Part shown: positions 1 through 10,140 of the stretch, piece after piece
Layout: the number at the start of each line of letters is the position of its first letter
Numbering within the stretch: the stretch's first letter is position 1
Assembly (NCBI GenBank): GCA_011800155.1
Contig: CM022374.1
Span: forward strand, 124,001 to 188,000
Source: Flammulina velutipes
Lineage: Eukaryota > Basidiomycota > Agaricomycetes > Agaricales > Physalacriaceae
Length of the DNA: 64,000 bases
Direction: 5' to 3'
Position numbers and translations under genes: made by a program
Notes under the pieces: model-generated
The model's database searches: none
The model's input: the letters and a program-made list of their open reading frames with translations, nothing else
Told to the model about the DNA's origin: nothing

Positions 1-1918
1 TCTTGCCGCTTCTGAACCGCCGGTCTTTTTGGGTGGTTCTACCACCCCAGTTATCTTTCGACTCTCCTCTGGATCTTTCATGTCGCCGATCGTTGCTGTC
101 TTCACTGATGGTGGCATGACCACTCTGGGGACTGGTGTCCCCATGGATCCAGGTGACTTAGACGGCGTCAATTCCTCATATACGTTCGCCATCCATGGCT
201 CCGTTTCCGTCTGTGTCATCGCTGTCGCTTTCGGCGTTGACTCAGTCGTTTGTCTTATTGCTCCTTCCGGAGGAGGCAATGCCTCCTCTGTTGGTATATT
301 TTCCTCTGGTGACGCCGGTAGCGTTTTCGATGCCGGAGACACTGGCTCTTCTTGTGTTTGGATTTCTACCCTTGACACTTCCTCTAGTTCGTCAGCCAGT
401 GACTTCCTGCTCGCGTGTACCAACGGTCTTTGTATACCGATTTCGTGGGCCATTGACATGGCAGAAGTAGGCCTTGATGTCATCATCGACATTCTCGAGT
501 TCGGTCTCGAGTTCTGGGCTGAAATTGTGGCGTACATTTTTTCCGCGCGCGCCATTTTTGCCCTCTTCATCTGCTCCGCTATCGATAGACTGGAATTCTT
601 TCTTGACATCAGTGCGCTGGATTCACTTTCCATGCGCTTCCTTTCGGCAATTCTGCCCAGCGTCACCCCAGCCAACGATGCGTATCTTAGGCAGTGATAT
701 ACTGTCTTCCATTCCTCAGTCTGTTTCAGTACAGGCATTTCGAAGAATGCCATGATGTCGCTGGTTAAATCGGCGGCCAATGATTTCAGGCCTCTCCGCT
801 CGACTTCCGAAACACTGTCCAAGTCTCGGTCCAGTTTATCGTTGACTTCATTTAACTCCGGGATGTCAATTGACATCCCCTCGTCTTGTTCCTGTTCGAA
901 GTATTCGTTTTCTGGACGAATACTATAGTCTTCTTCATCAGCGCGGTGCGCCGAATCTAGTTCCGTTTCTTCTAGCATCGCTATCCCTCCCTCCTGTTCC
1001 GGAGGGTTCTCTGTTTGTTGCCCCTCTCTATCGTTCTCGTTTCGTATCCTCGCTCTTTCGTTCGCCACGCGTTCTAATTCGTCCATGGCCTGACGATCTC
1101 TTGCCATGTGGATTGATTCGAACGGACTGGGATTCGCTGTTGATTCCCGGTCTCCTCGATTCCTCCAGTTCCCTTCTGATATCGACCGAGCCTTTCCTAC
1201 GGGAATGAATCCCTGTATCTGCCCAACTGCGTCCATAACTCGTCCGGGTTCCTCCTCCATTAGGGCATTCAGATCAGATTCTGTTCCGTCGCGATGGGAA
1301 TCTTCCCTAACTGTCTCCGTTGTTGCCTTTCGGCCCCTTGTTGGTTCCTTCCATTCTATAGGCCGCCCGTCGCTGCCCAATGGTACTGGTCCTACGGACC
1401 GCGTATGGTGTCCTTCGGGGAACATCGTGTTCCGAAATTCACCGAGTTTAAAACTCGGAGTTTGGGGTTTTTTGTTGAGAAAGCGATGCAACTTTGCGTA
1501 GTTGCGGTATAGCTGAGAAAGCTAAAAAAGTGTAATAGACTTAGACTCGCACGAGTAGCTAGACGCAGTGTATACTGGTAGCTACGCAAATACAAGAATG
1601 TCTGCCTTTCTGTGACAGGCGTGACAGTACGTATGTGTGAGTGATGCCAAATAATAATATACAAGTAGGACGCGTCGCGTCCTTACAGGGACCGGGTTCT
1701 ACTTAGTGACTTACCGCACACGCGATAGCGATGGCCTGCATCACAGCTATAGCCATGGCCGCATCGCCCAACTCCGACCCATCAGGCATCTCGCCCAAGA
1801 CGGATAGCTGGAATCCGAGTTTCATGATGGAGACGCAGATGTAAACGAGGTTAACGAAAAGTGCGAAGATAACTAGTCCGAGACCGTCCGGAAACTCGTC
1901 GGGAGAGGGAGAGCTCAT
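1..1918 (-). CDS. Partial gene: apolar N-terminus plus long hydrophilic region, unknown function
   Basis: I do not recognise this gene. It runs off the left edge, so the C-terminus is missing. Exon 1 (1918–1715) encodes 68 residues with a hydrophobic stretch (LVIFALFVNLVYICVSI) and a second Ala/Ile-rich apolar segment. A GTAAGT donor follows at 1714. An in-phase acceptor at 1522 (alternatively 1513) opens a frame of about 507 codons to the window edge. That part is Glu/Arg/Ser-rich and strongly hydrophilic, with no cysteine cluster or catalytic motif that I can name. The proposed intron (about 193–202 nt) is longer than the usual 45–60 nt here. If it is wrong, the first ATG of the long frame is at 1425. 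A retroelement Gag-like protein is an alternative, but no LTR or pol motif is visible. Confidence 0.55.
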
Positions 1919-4095
1919 TGTTTGTTGATCGTGGTATGAAGACAAGAGTGTGTGCTCCTAGAAGTTAGGAGTACGCGTGGATCAAAAGCGTGGTACCCAG
2001 TGTAACATTATCTTGGTTTGAGCTCGCGGTTTTAAGCGCCAGGGAGCGAATACCGACGGGATACGATCTAGATTCAGCTCTTCGCGAACGCATAGGCGTA
2101 ATAAAGTAGCCAGATCGGAATGAGTCCTCTAGCATGTACAAGTCGGCTTCGAGCTCTCGGTATAAAAATCATACCGACGAGATGGGCTTACGCACGATGA
2201 AGCTTCAAGTCTTCGCTGAACAGGATTTCAGAGTTTGCGGGGAGTGTGTTTGTGACCTTGTATACTACACCGTTCCGAGAGAAAGGATGACGCCGTCCTT
2301 CCGATGACAGTGGGTGTGCTAACTTGCCAGGCGAAATGAGTTTCCCGGAGAGATGAAATGGTCCAAAGCTCCAATTCCAAGTGAAGAACGGCCGGCATAC
2401 GCGAGGAGTAGATCGCCTCTACACTATCATTTTCTCGCGTTAGTAACGGTAGTACACGTGGATAATGCGGCTTACAGTTGAGTAGACAGATTTTTTCAGC
2501 AACAATGCTTTGACCCAGGAAATTGGACCAAGAAGATTGCGTGGGAGGAGGAAGCAGTCTCGGGAATGAGTGGGTCGGATCGCGTGGCTGTAATCAAGCA
2601 CGGACAAATACCAAGTCCTTTGGATGGCGATATGCTTGCTTCGCCATCGTCCCCCCTACCCTTGTTGATCTCAGGAGGACCTGTTCGCGTATAGGTATTC
2701 GCACCATCCATCCCGTCAAGACAACATGCTTAGACCACAAATGGAATTCGCCCTCCCTTGCGACCACGTCATGCGCGAACCCACAGTTGTGGCCGTACTC
2801 CCATTTATCGTGCCGAAACCGCCTCTTGCAAGACAACCTTTTCCCCAGCGGGCAGGCAGGACGAGGGCTCAGTTATCTTCCAGCGCACAAGTAAATCCAT
2901 CCCGCACAGACGAAGAAGTTATATGATAGCAGGCGATTGTCCCATCCGTTTTCATGTATCGGAGGCTATGTTTGCTTTTTGGCGTGTTGGCTGGCACTGA
3001 CTAGAGGCCTGCCTACATTTTTCCACCGGGAAATAATGTACGTAGAGGTCTCGGGTGACAAGTCACCGTCCATGCCTGCCTATGCATCCAGTCCTTAGCC
3101 TCGAAACCAAGTTATCTCGACGCACGCGTTCATCGACATTGTTCAGCTTCTCGGCAATACCTGCGATTCAACGCCCATCCATCACCTCATTTCCTACTCG
3201 CAGCCTCGTGCACTGCAACCTATCTCTGCGGACAACAACCTCGCGTAACGTGCGCTTTTGGATATGAATTATCCAACACGACTAGTTCCATGCCTAGTTT
3301 CGTCGAGACTGTGGAAGGACGTGAGGATGTGGATTGGCGGGCGAAGAGGCAGCTCTTGCTATGTCCAGGGGGGATGATTGGAACTGGTGCAGAGGGGAAT
3401 ATGTTGGTGGTTGGGTTGAGGAGCCGCCTTCAACGTCGTCTTCACCCCATCCGGTACCGTGCTCATCGTGGTACGCTGCCTTCATCGCGGACCAACCATC
3501 CATCAGAGAGTTTCAAGGCCTCCCTGGACCTGTTTTGCGCCGGCTCTCTTGGATGTATCAACGCAAGGGCAGATACGACTTCTCTATCTGGTGGAGACTT
3601 CAGTGGTGAAAAGATGCTTGAGTCCCATTGAGTGTGTTTTATGATTCGTTGTGCATTGGCAGATGCTGACTGGCGTCTAGCGTTGGCTGGTCTGTGTTTG
3701 GTGTCGTCTAATCACGCATCAGCAACAGCACCGAACCAGAAAGACGACACCGACGTCTTCTTACTTTGCGAACGAGGGCACGCTGGTGGCTCTCGAGCGA
3801 TCTGTTCGATGGATGGAACAAGTGGAGGGGCGGGATTTCAACGGGATCTGTGGTTTAAATGCTTCATGGTTCGTCGTCTGCCTGGCTACCCCGTTGTTTC
3901 AATGTTTGAAGCAAAATGTAAAGCATGTGATACGCTTGCGCACAGACCATCACGGCCGTGTGTTAAATTTCCAATTTTATTCATTCTGGTCTGAGTCTTT
4001 TATACTCTACTACTGTCCGAATAAATAAATAGATACTCATCAAATGCTTCAGCCGCTTGGATTAACAAGCCCGTTTGCGGATTGACTCAAACGTC
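1919..4095. other. Intergenic stretch without a supported gene
   Basis: Several overlapping short frames exist on both strands, but none has family resemblance or a consistent splice structure. A small perfect hairpin (TCGGTAT, 7-nt loop, ATACCGA) lies at 2157–2177. A copy of the recurring GGGAATGAGTGGGTC sequence lies at 2560–2579. A frame at 3334–3609 (+) has protein-like composition but no recognisable domain, so it is not called. Confidence 0.5.
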
Positions 4096-5032
4096 TCAAG
4101 CACTCCGCACATCCTCCTTCCCAACTTCACGCTTCTCACTCACTTGCTGGATCATCTCGTGCATATTCTTCATCCAATCCTTCTTCGCCCCAAAGTATTC
4201 CCATCCCCCTATCCCTCCTCCCCAGTTTGTCCCATATTTTCCCGTCAACTCTTGAAACATCGGCTTCGCCCGATCAACATCCAAAAAGAACCCTCCGTGT
4301 TGACTATCCGTCCACATTGTTGCTGTTATCTTTGACGCGTCAATACCACCTTCAATGACTTTCACATAGTTCTCCACTGAGAACATCTCCCACCCAGTGT
4401 AGAACTGCGCGTTATAAAAACTGATCTTATCCTTCATCCTACCCTTTTCTAGGTCGAGATAGTTAAATCCAGACCTGCTTTCTTTACCATGAAGCGCGGA
4501 CGCCACGGTCTTGAGCGTGATAATAAACTTGTCTCCAAAATCCTTCTTGAGCGCCTCGATGATCCGTTCGATTGTCTGGAGCGGCATCTTCTGTTCGACG
4601 TTGAGGTCCATACCATCCAGCTTATACTCCGTGATCACCTTCCTCAGCGCAGGGTAATATTCATCCCACTTCTCGTCTGAGAGCATAGGGAAGGTGCCTG
4701 GAGCAGCGCTACCCAACACCCCGAGGACCTTCACCCCCTTGTCCTGCATCTCCTTCATTGCGGGCCACAGCTTCTTGAAGTAGTCATCCTGCGGAACATG
4801 ATTGTTCAGCGTCACCTTCTCCGCTTCAGGCTTTCCTTCATTCAAGTGGAAGGCTCCGAGCATGAGATGGGTGATCTGCCCGATGAGAGGAAGGGGATCG
4901 ACCAGGTCCTCTGTTTCCTCATCCTTTTTGTTTTTTCGGAAGTGTGTTTGGTAGTACATTACAAAATGTTTGGCGTTGTCATTGGCTCTAGGGAGGGCCA
5001 GAGATCGAGGAGGAGTACCTAGGCGCGGTCAT
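4096..5032 (-). CDS. GH18 family protein (endo-beta-N-acetylglucosaminidase/chitinase-like) with altered active-site motif
   Basis: Glycoside hydrolase family 18 barrel, 301 residues. GH18 enzymes cleave chitin or the chitobiose core of N-glycans by substrate-assisted catalysis. Visible landmarks are the first strand HFVMYYQTHF, the motif DGMDLNVE (D129, D132, N134, E136), FYNAQFYTGW in the barrel, and GGWEYF near the last strand. The family motif is DxxDxDxE, and here the third Asp is Asn (AAC codon). The general acid E136 is kept. Short length, no chitin-binding module and no clear signal peptide fit basidiomycete single-domain GH18 enzymes of the endo-N-acetylglucosaminidase type. The start at 5032 needs a very short intron (5018–4988, 31 nt) that joins the frames in phase and avoids a stop. 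If that intron is false, the first ATG of the main frame is at 4959. Confidence 0.8.
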
Positions 5033-5707
5033 GTTCACGTCTGGAGCTAAGTATGGACACGTACCCACATCTACCGTGTTCTTAATTTCTCCACTCCCTT
5101 GCAAGCTTCTTCGGGTGACTTTGAGAGGGCGACCAATTGCGCATATTGCCAGCAGACATATAACGGTGCAAGCTTGTGCGGAAGTCAGGAACATAGTAAA
5201 CAATATCTGGGCGGTAGAACCTTCAAGTTATAGAGGGATATATGTATCCCATTTAACCATTGCATTGCCGTGAGCCATGCCACAGTGAGACATACACATC
5301 CTTTGTCAAAGTATCGGGGCTGATACGATACAGAGCCATTGCCATCCTCACAACAGGCGATACAAAACTAACCAATTCCTTGACAACCCGTTTGGGTCCG
5401 GTGTTTTAGGATCTCAGATCTGTGTTTAGACTTTCCTTAGTGATGGGCGCTCCAGTGACAACACTCTGATATGTAGCACATGTACAGGCAGACAGGATAA
5501 GATCTGCCATTTATTTTTGTCTGATAGGTCCATTTCATTGACGTTGCTGCAGCGTTGATCCACTCATTCCCGATAGGAAACACGAGGCTGACCGGATAGA
5601 TTTTGAATAGAGCGTGAATCACTCTCATCTCCTGGAGTCACGGTCGTAAAATCCTTCAATAATCATCTTCTTTTCTGGGACAGATATATTCTAGGATGTG
5701 ATTTTAG
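5033..5707. other. Intergenic stretch with a copy of the recurring IGNEW element
   Basis: No gene is supported. On the minus strand at 5574–5557 lies ATCGGGAATGAGTGGATC, one of five copies of this element in the left part of the window. Around it a frame reads VFPIGNEWINAA. It lies 3' of the adjacent BTB gene. Confidence 0.5.
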
Positions 5708-6791
5708 TCAACTGGTTTCTTTGGCCGTTCTCTCTTCACATTCCACATCAATATCAATCTACAAAAAGACGGGGTATAAGAACGCATGATTACTGTACAT
5801 CACATGCAAAAGAACCTACCTTTGACAGGATACGATCCACTTCAGAGGCTTGCAATTTCTTTAATAGATCTCTAACACCAACATAACTCTGCGTGACACA
5901 TTTCCCTACAGCAGCTTCCATAGCGTAGTTTATCAACTCCTCATCTACAAGGTCCATCCCCGGCTGTTCCCGCGCTTTGCGCAACACCTCATTGATCCAC
6001 GGGTGGGCGTACAAGGCGTGGAAAGGAGTGACGATCATGAATGTCTGGGGGGCGTTACACACTGGGCAGTCGACAGGTGTGTTCGAGAGGATCCCCCGTA
6101 CCGAAGGAGAGAAACCACCATCATTCAGCATGATACTACTTTCCGACTCTGCCGTCTCCAAAAAATCTGAGACGGCACTGGAGCATCTATGGAAGTAATC
6201 CAGGAGGATGTGATAGTCAAGGGCCGTAACCATCTTCATCCCCTTCCAATCTCCATGAATACCAGTGGCGACAAAGTATCTCGCCGCTGCCTTGGCTACG
6301 TCCTCCAAGCCTAGTTGGCGCGCGATGGCAAACATCTTTAGAGGCTCCTTCTTCAGCATGTATGTGGATCCTTCTACGATGCCACGCAGTCGCGTTTCTG
6401 CGTCTTCCATGCCGTATTTTTGGAGGGTGGAGAGAACAGGGACTGCGAGGACCTCGCCGATGACGTCCCACGAGGCGTCGGCGATGGGATAACAAAGGCG
6501 CAGAACTGCCGACATTGTACGAGCATCCTCTGGTACATTGTAGAGCGGGTTATATTTGTGTTCACCATCGGGAGGCTTGCCGGACTCACAGAAGCGATGG
6601 AAGAAGTAGTGGGAGCAGTATAGGAGGAACTCTTCACGGATGAAGAGATGACAGCCGTCGGATGTGTGGATGACGAGATCAGCTCTGGGGTCAGAGCCGT
6701 TGAATAGGGCGGGAATTTTTGGCTGGTGGTCCATTGGAGGTCGTCGTCGTCTCTTGGTTGTGGGCGTTAGACGCTGAGAGAAATTCGCCAT
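5708..6791 (-). CDS. BTB/POZ domain protein, family member A
   Basis: BTB/POZ domains mediate homo- and heterodimerisation and often link to Cullin-3 ubiquitin ligases or transcription; the role of this agaric family is not known to me. Exon 1 (6791–5820) and exon 2 (5758–5708) give 340 residues. The BTB core starts near residue 35 (DLVIHTSDGCHLFIREEFLL) and runs through LRLCYP. The C-terminal half is helical and holds CPVC, then HPW about 20 residues later, then a late Cys (KCVTQ). The last exon encodes IDIDVE and a short tail. The same C-terminal micro-exon pattern (I-x-L/I-x-I-D) recurs in all five BTB genes. The basic N-terminus (KRRRR) is unique to this member; a second Met in context (MDHQPK) is an alternative start. 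Confidence 0.85.
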
Positions 6792-7730
6792 TCGGCTCCG
6801 ATGTGTACCCCAGAACGATGTCTCCCTCTGGAAATATCTTTCCCTTTTTTGGCGAACACTGGGAGCATGCGATGGTTCTGACTTGCGAGGACGAACTGAG
6901 GACGAGAATATGAGAGTGTTTCGGGGACAGAAACTAGAAAGATTAGTCTAAGATTGCCTTGTTTATGCTGGAGCTCCAGACGTTCGTTTGTGATTTAGTC
7001 AATCGATTCCCAGCTAGAGCCAGCTATCTGACGGAACGCGGGAAGTGAATTGGAGGTCACGTCGGAGAGGATGGTGTCGTCTTTCTTGATAGTTGGTCGC
7101 CGTCCGGGTAGCAGTCGGAATATTGCCTGCGAGCGGGAAGGAAAGCTACTACACGGTTCGAAGGGCGGAGTTCCGTGTGCGACATGGACTGCCGTGTAGG
7201 GTTGGTTGTTTCAGCTGGTTCCAGGAGACCTTCTGCTAGACGTCAGGGGGCGCAGATGACAAGACAGCAAACACACCATGTAAGGAGCGCATCAGGCTAA
7301 TGACCCAAGGCCGCACGAAGTGCTTTATCTAATATCTTGTAGAAACTGAGAAACAAACGGAACGCGTATTAGCAAGTTCGACCAGACCGTTTTTATGATC
7401 ACGTACCAACTTGATAGCCCATCTGAATGTTCGTACATCCATCCTTTGGGCAAATGAGCGAGAGAAATGCATTCGACAATAAGGCAGAACGAGCTAGAGA
7501 GACGATGGTGGTAGGGAAGGTCGTGTAAGTAAACACGGATCAACAGCGCGCCATCACGATCACGCCACCGATGTGGTTTTCTTACGCGCCTGTTTCTAGA
7601 TTCTAGCTACGTGTATAGTCATTGAAACGTATCCCGCTGCAAGTAGCTAATTGGGGAAAGGTCCATTAAGTGCCATAAGTGTTTGCTAAACCATCGTGGC
7701 GTTCAGTAGACGCTTTAGGTGATGCGCATC
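6792..7730. other. Intergenic stretch, nothing recognised
   Basis: No gene model is supported. A 72-codon minus-strand frame at 7543–7325 has no recognisable similarity. The right end abuts the promoter of the duplicated membrane-protein gene. Confidence 0.4.
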
Positions 7731-7925
7731 GGGCCGGTTCGTGGGAACCCGCCACATTTTCAAAAATGAGCGTCTAATTACCTCGTTCTTCCAGATTCTT
7801 ATATATAAGATATCATTATTTGATTCCTCGCTTCGCACCCTTTTTGACTACCAGCCACTCGTACACCGGCCTCCGCATCTATTCTACAAGTCTGTTCCAA
7901 GACTCCTTCGAGGGCTCTACTGAAC

Positions 7926-8630
7926 ATGTCTACCTATACTGAATCTTACTCGAGCCGCGCAAGACTCATCCCGCCATCGACCTTCGACTGGGAAACGCGC
8001 CGCACTGATATAACCTATCCCCCAACCGCCCATTGCCATACTCCTGTGAACCGAACTCCACGGGTTACGCTTACTAGTACATCACACACCCCAAGCACAC
8101 CCAGTCCCTCACACAGAGCCAGCAGGTTTTGCAGTTGCCACTGGGACTGGCCAACGATACACTGGGACTGGTCAACGATAATCCGAGGAATACCCTGTAT
8201 CCCCGTGTGTCTGGCCTTTGCCATGGGCATAGGTATCCTCATATGCTTTCTAAGCTTGACGTTAGGACACCACCTCCTTCGAAACCACATCCACGTCGCG
8301 GTCACTAAATTTACTTGGCTGGACATTAGCGCATGGGGCGGAACTATCTTTGGGATCTTTCATTGGGGCCCGATGGTTGCAGGAATTAAGATGTACCCCC
8401 ACGTTAAATCTCTGCGGCTGTGGACTCTCCTTATTGTGCTATTGTGGCAACCTATCATGATCATTCACGCCGTTGTGGGTGTCTCATTCTATCGAGAGGC
8501 CAACAAACCTTCGAAGGGAGTGGTTGTTGCGTTCGCATCCCTCGGAGGGTTCGTTGCCACTTCCATTTTTACTATCGTATTCGCACTTTTCCTTCAATGT
8601 CACAGAATGTCGAGAGGTCAAGCTCAATAG
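7926..8630 (+). CDS. Four-pass membrane protein, paralogue 1
   Basis: Function not recognised. The protein is 234 residues with a polar, proline/threonine-rich N-terminus of about 90 residues and then four hydrophobic segments: about residues 94–118, 135–158, 162–187 and 196–222. Segment 1 contains AFAMGIGILICFLSL and segment 4 contains SIFTIVFALFLQC. Conserved features shared with the paralogue at 9197–9865 are DISAWGGTIFGIFH, KSLRLWTLLIVLLWQP and the C-terminal CHRMSR. The N-terminal part contains a local repeat (HWDWPTIHWDWSTI) that is absent from the paralogue. No intron is needed. The ATG is in the same context (GAACATGTC) in both copies, which supports the start. Location in a membrane is inferred from hydropathy only. 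Confidence 0.75.
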   Translation: MSTYTESYSSRARLIPPSTFDWETRRTDITYPPTAHCHTPVNRTPRVTLTSTSHTPSTPSPSHRASRFCSCHWDWPTIHWDWSTIIRGIPCIPVCLAFAMGIGILICFLSLTLGHHLLRNHIHVAVTKFTWLDISAWGGTIFGIFHWGPMVAGIKMYPHVKSLRLWTLLIVLLWQPIMIIHAVVGVSFYREANKPSKGVVVAFASLGGFVATSIFTIVFALFLQCHRMSRGQAQ

Positions 8631-9196
8631 CTTGCGTTTCTCTCCGAAACAATTCATTTAGTTGATTTGGTAGTAGATTTTACATGATTGTAGAGAGTAT
8701 TGCATTTCTTGCCATCACCATCCGACGCCACTGTGACCGAGGCAGACAATACACCATCTGCTTCACATTTCAAACACGGCAGTACGTCTATGCATTGCCT
8801 TCTATTCGTCCTAGTTGGGAACTTGTTTACGTCGCTGGAACACAGTCGCTTCTCCATAATGGCGGAGAAAGGGATAGTCACACTTGATCTACGATCCAGA
8901 TCGAAATGCGTTCAGCGTGAAGTACCATTTGTAGCGCGAGGTGATGGAGCATCCAACCGTTTACTACAGCTTCGGGCCGGTTCGTGGGAACCCGCCACAT
9001 TTCCAAGAATGATTGTCCTTATTGTTCGTTCTGCAACAAAGCGTCTAATTGCTCTTGTTCTCCCATCTTCTTATAAAACCAATTGTTAGATTCGTCACCT
9101 CAGAGGCTTTTGAACATCAACTACCACCATCCATCCATCCAACGACACTCAATAACTTCTCCGACGGCCCATCTCCGCACGCAATTCCAGACGAAC

Positions 9197-9865
9197 ATGT
9201 CTATCGAATCCGAGCACTTGAGCCTTACCAAACTCATCCAGACTGTGGTGCCATCGCGCTTCGCAATACGCCACACCAAGATCGCATATCCCCCCCTCGC
9301 CCATTGCCATACTCCCGTGAACAAAAACCCACCGTATACGCTCCCACTACACACCGCCCACACACCTTACTCCTCGTACAGACCCCGCGGGCCTCGCGAC
9401 TGGCAAACGATAGTCCTAGGAATACCCTGCATCCTCGTCTTTCTAGCCTTTGCCATGGGCACAGGCATCCTCATATGCCTCCTAAGCTTGGGGTTAGGAC
9501 ACCAGCTCCTTCGCAACCACATCCCCGTCACAGTCACCAAATCCACTTGGATAGACATTAGCGCGTGGGGCGGAACGATCTTTGGGATTTTTCATTTCGG
9601 CCCGATTGTAGCAGGAATTGTGATGTACCCCTACGTTAAATCTCTGCGGCTGTGGACACTCCTTATTGTGCTATTGTGGCAACCTCTCCTGATCGTTCAC
9701 GCGGTTGTGGGTGTCTCGTTCTATCGAGAGGCCGACAAACCTTCGAAGGAAACCGTTATCGCATTCGTGTCCCTCGGAGGGTTCGTTACAACTTCCATTT
9801 TTACTATGGTATTCGCGCTTTTCCTTCAATGCCATAGAATGTCGAGGAGAGGTCAAGCTCAATAG
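9197..9865 (+). CDS. Four-pass membrane protein, paralogue 2
   Basis: Function not recognised. The protein is 222 residues and close to the upstream paralogue from PRDW/GIPCI to the C-terminus (WGGTIFGIFHFGP, LRLWTLLIVLLWQP, QCHRMSRRGQAQ). The N-terminal 65 residues are more diverged and lack the HWDW repeat. Four hydrophobic segments are predicted. An in-frame upstream start at 9083 would be non-ATG; the ATG at 9197 matches the start context of paralogue 1. Both copies have open frames and share about 200 bp of upstream sequence, so both could be expressed from similar promoters. Confidence 0.75.
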   Translation: MSIESEHLSLTKLIQTVVPSRFAIRHTKIAYPPLAHCHTPVNKNPPYTLPLHTAHTPYSSYRPRGPRDWQTIVLGIPCILVFLAFAMGTGILICLLSLGLGHQLLRNHIPVTVTKSTWIDISAWGGTIFGIFHFGPIVAGIVMYPYVKSLRLWTLLIVLLWQPLLIVHAVVGVSFYREADKPSKETVIAFVSLGGFVTTSIFTMVFALFLQCHRMSRRGQAQ

Positions 9866-10140
9866 CTTGCATTTCTCCTCGAGACAATTCATTTATTTAA
9901 TATGGTGGATGTTATATGATTGTGAAATGGACTACGGCCGCATCTATACAATACACTGTGACCTTGTATAATACGAAATCATTTGTATCGGGAATGAGTG
10001 GGTCAGGGCTACTGCCAAACACAGCCAGCGCGGTCTCCTGTTTCTTGCCATCACCATTCGACGTGACTGAGGCAATACAGGGTTTTCTTCACCTTTCAAA
10101 CACGACAGGACGTCTGGGCATTGCCTTCTATCCTGTCCAA

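Larger units (their letters stand above)
7731..10140. repeat. Tandem segmental duplication carrying two paralogous membrane-protein genes
   Basis: Two units share promoter, coding and 3' sequence. Upstream of each gene is GGGCCGGTTCGTGGGAACCC followed by CGCCACATTT (about 7733 and 8974). The coding regions are largely alignable. Both genes are followed by AGCTCAATAGCTTGC and then a shared 3' segment (TTTCTTGCCATCACCAT at about 8705 and 10034). The second unit carries an extra stretch in its 3' region that includes one copy of the GGGAATGAGTGGGTC element (9987–10004). Unit size is about 1.2 kb. Promoter and 3' flank are included, so this is duplication of a DNA segment and not retroposition. 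Confidence 0.85.

Noticed and set aside
29..755. Plus-strand frames at the left edge (for example 29–697)
   Set aside because: They are the antisense of the minus-strand gene entering from the left edge. That frame is open to the edge and has coherent composition; the plus frames start at non-ATG codons.
1426..2480. LTR upstream of the left-edge gene
   Set aside because: I found no pair of TG…CA-bounded repeats, no primer-binding site and no pol motif, and only one flank is visible.
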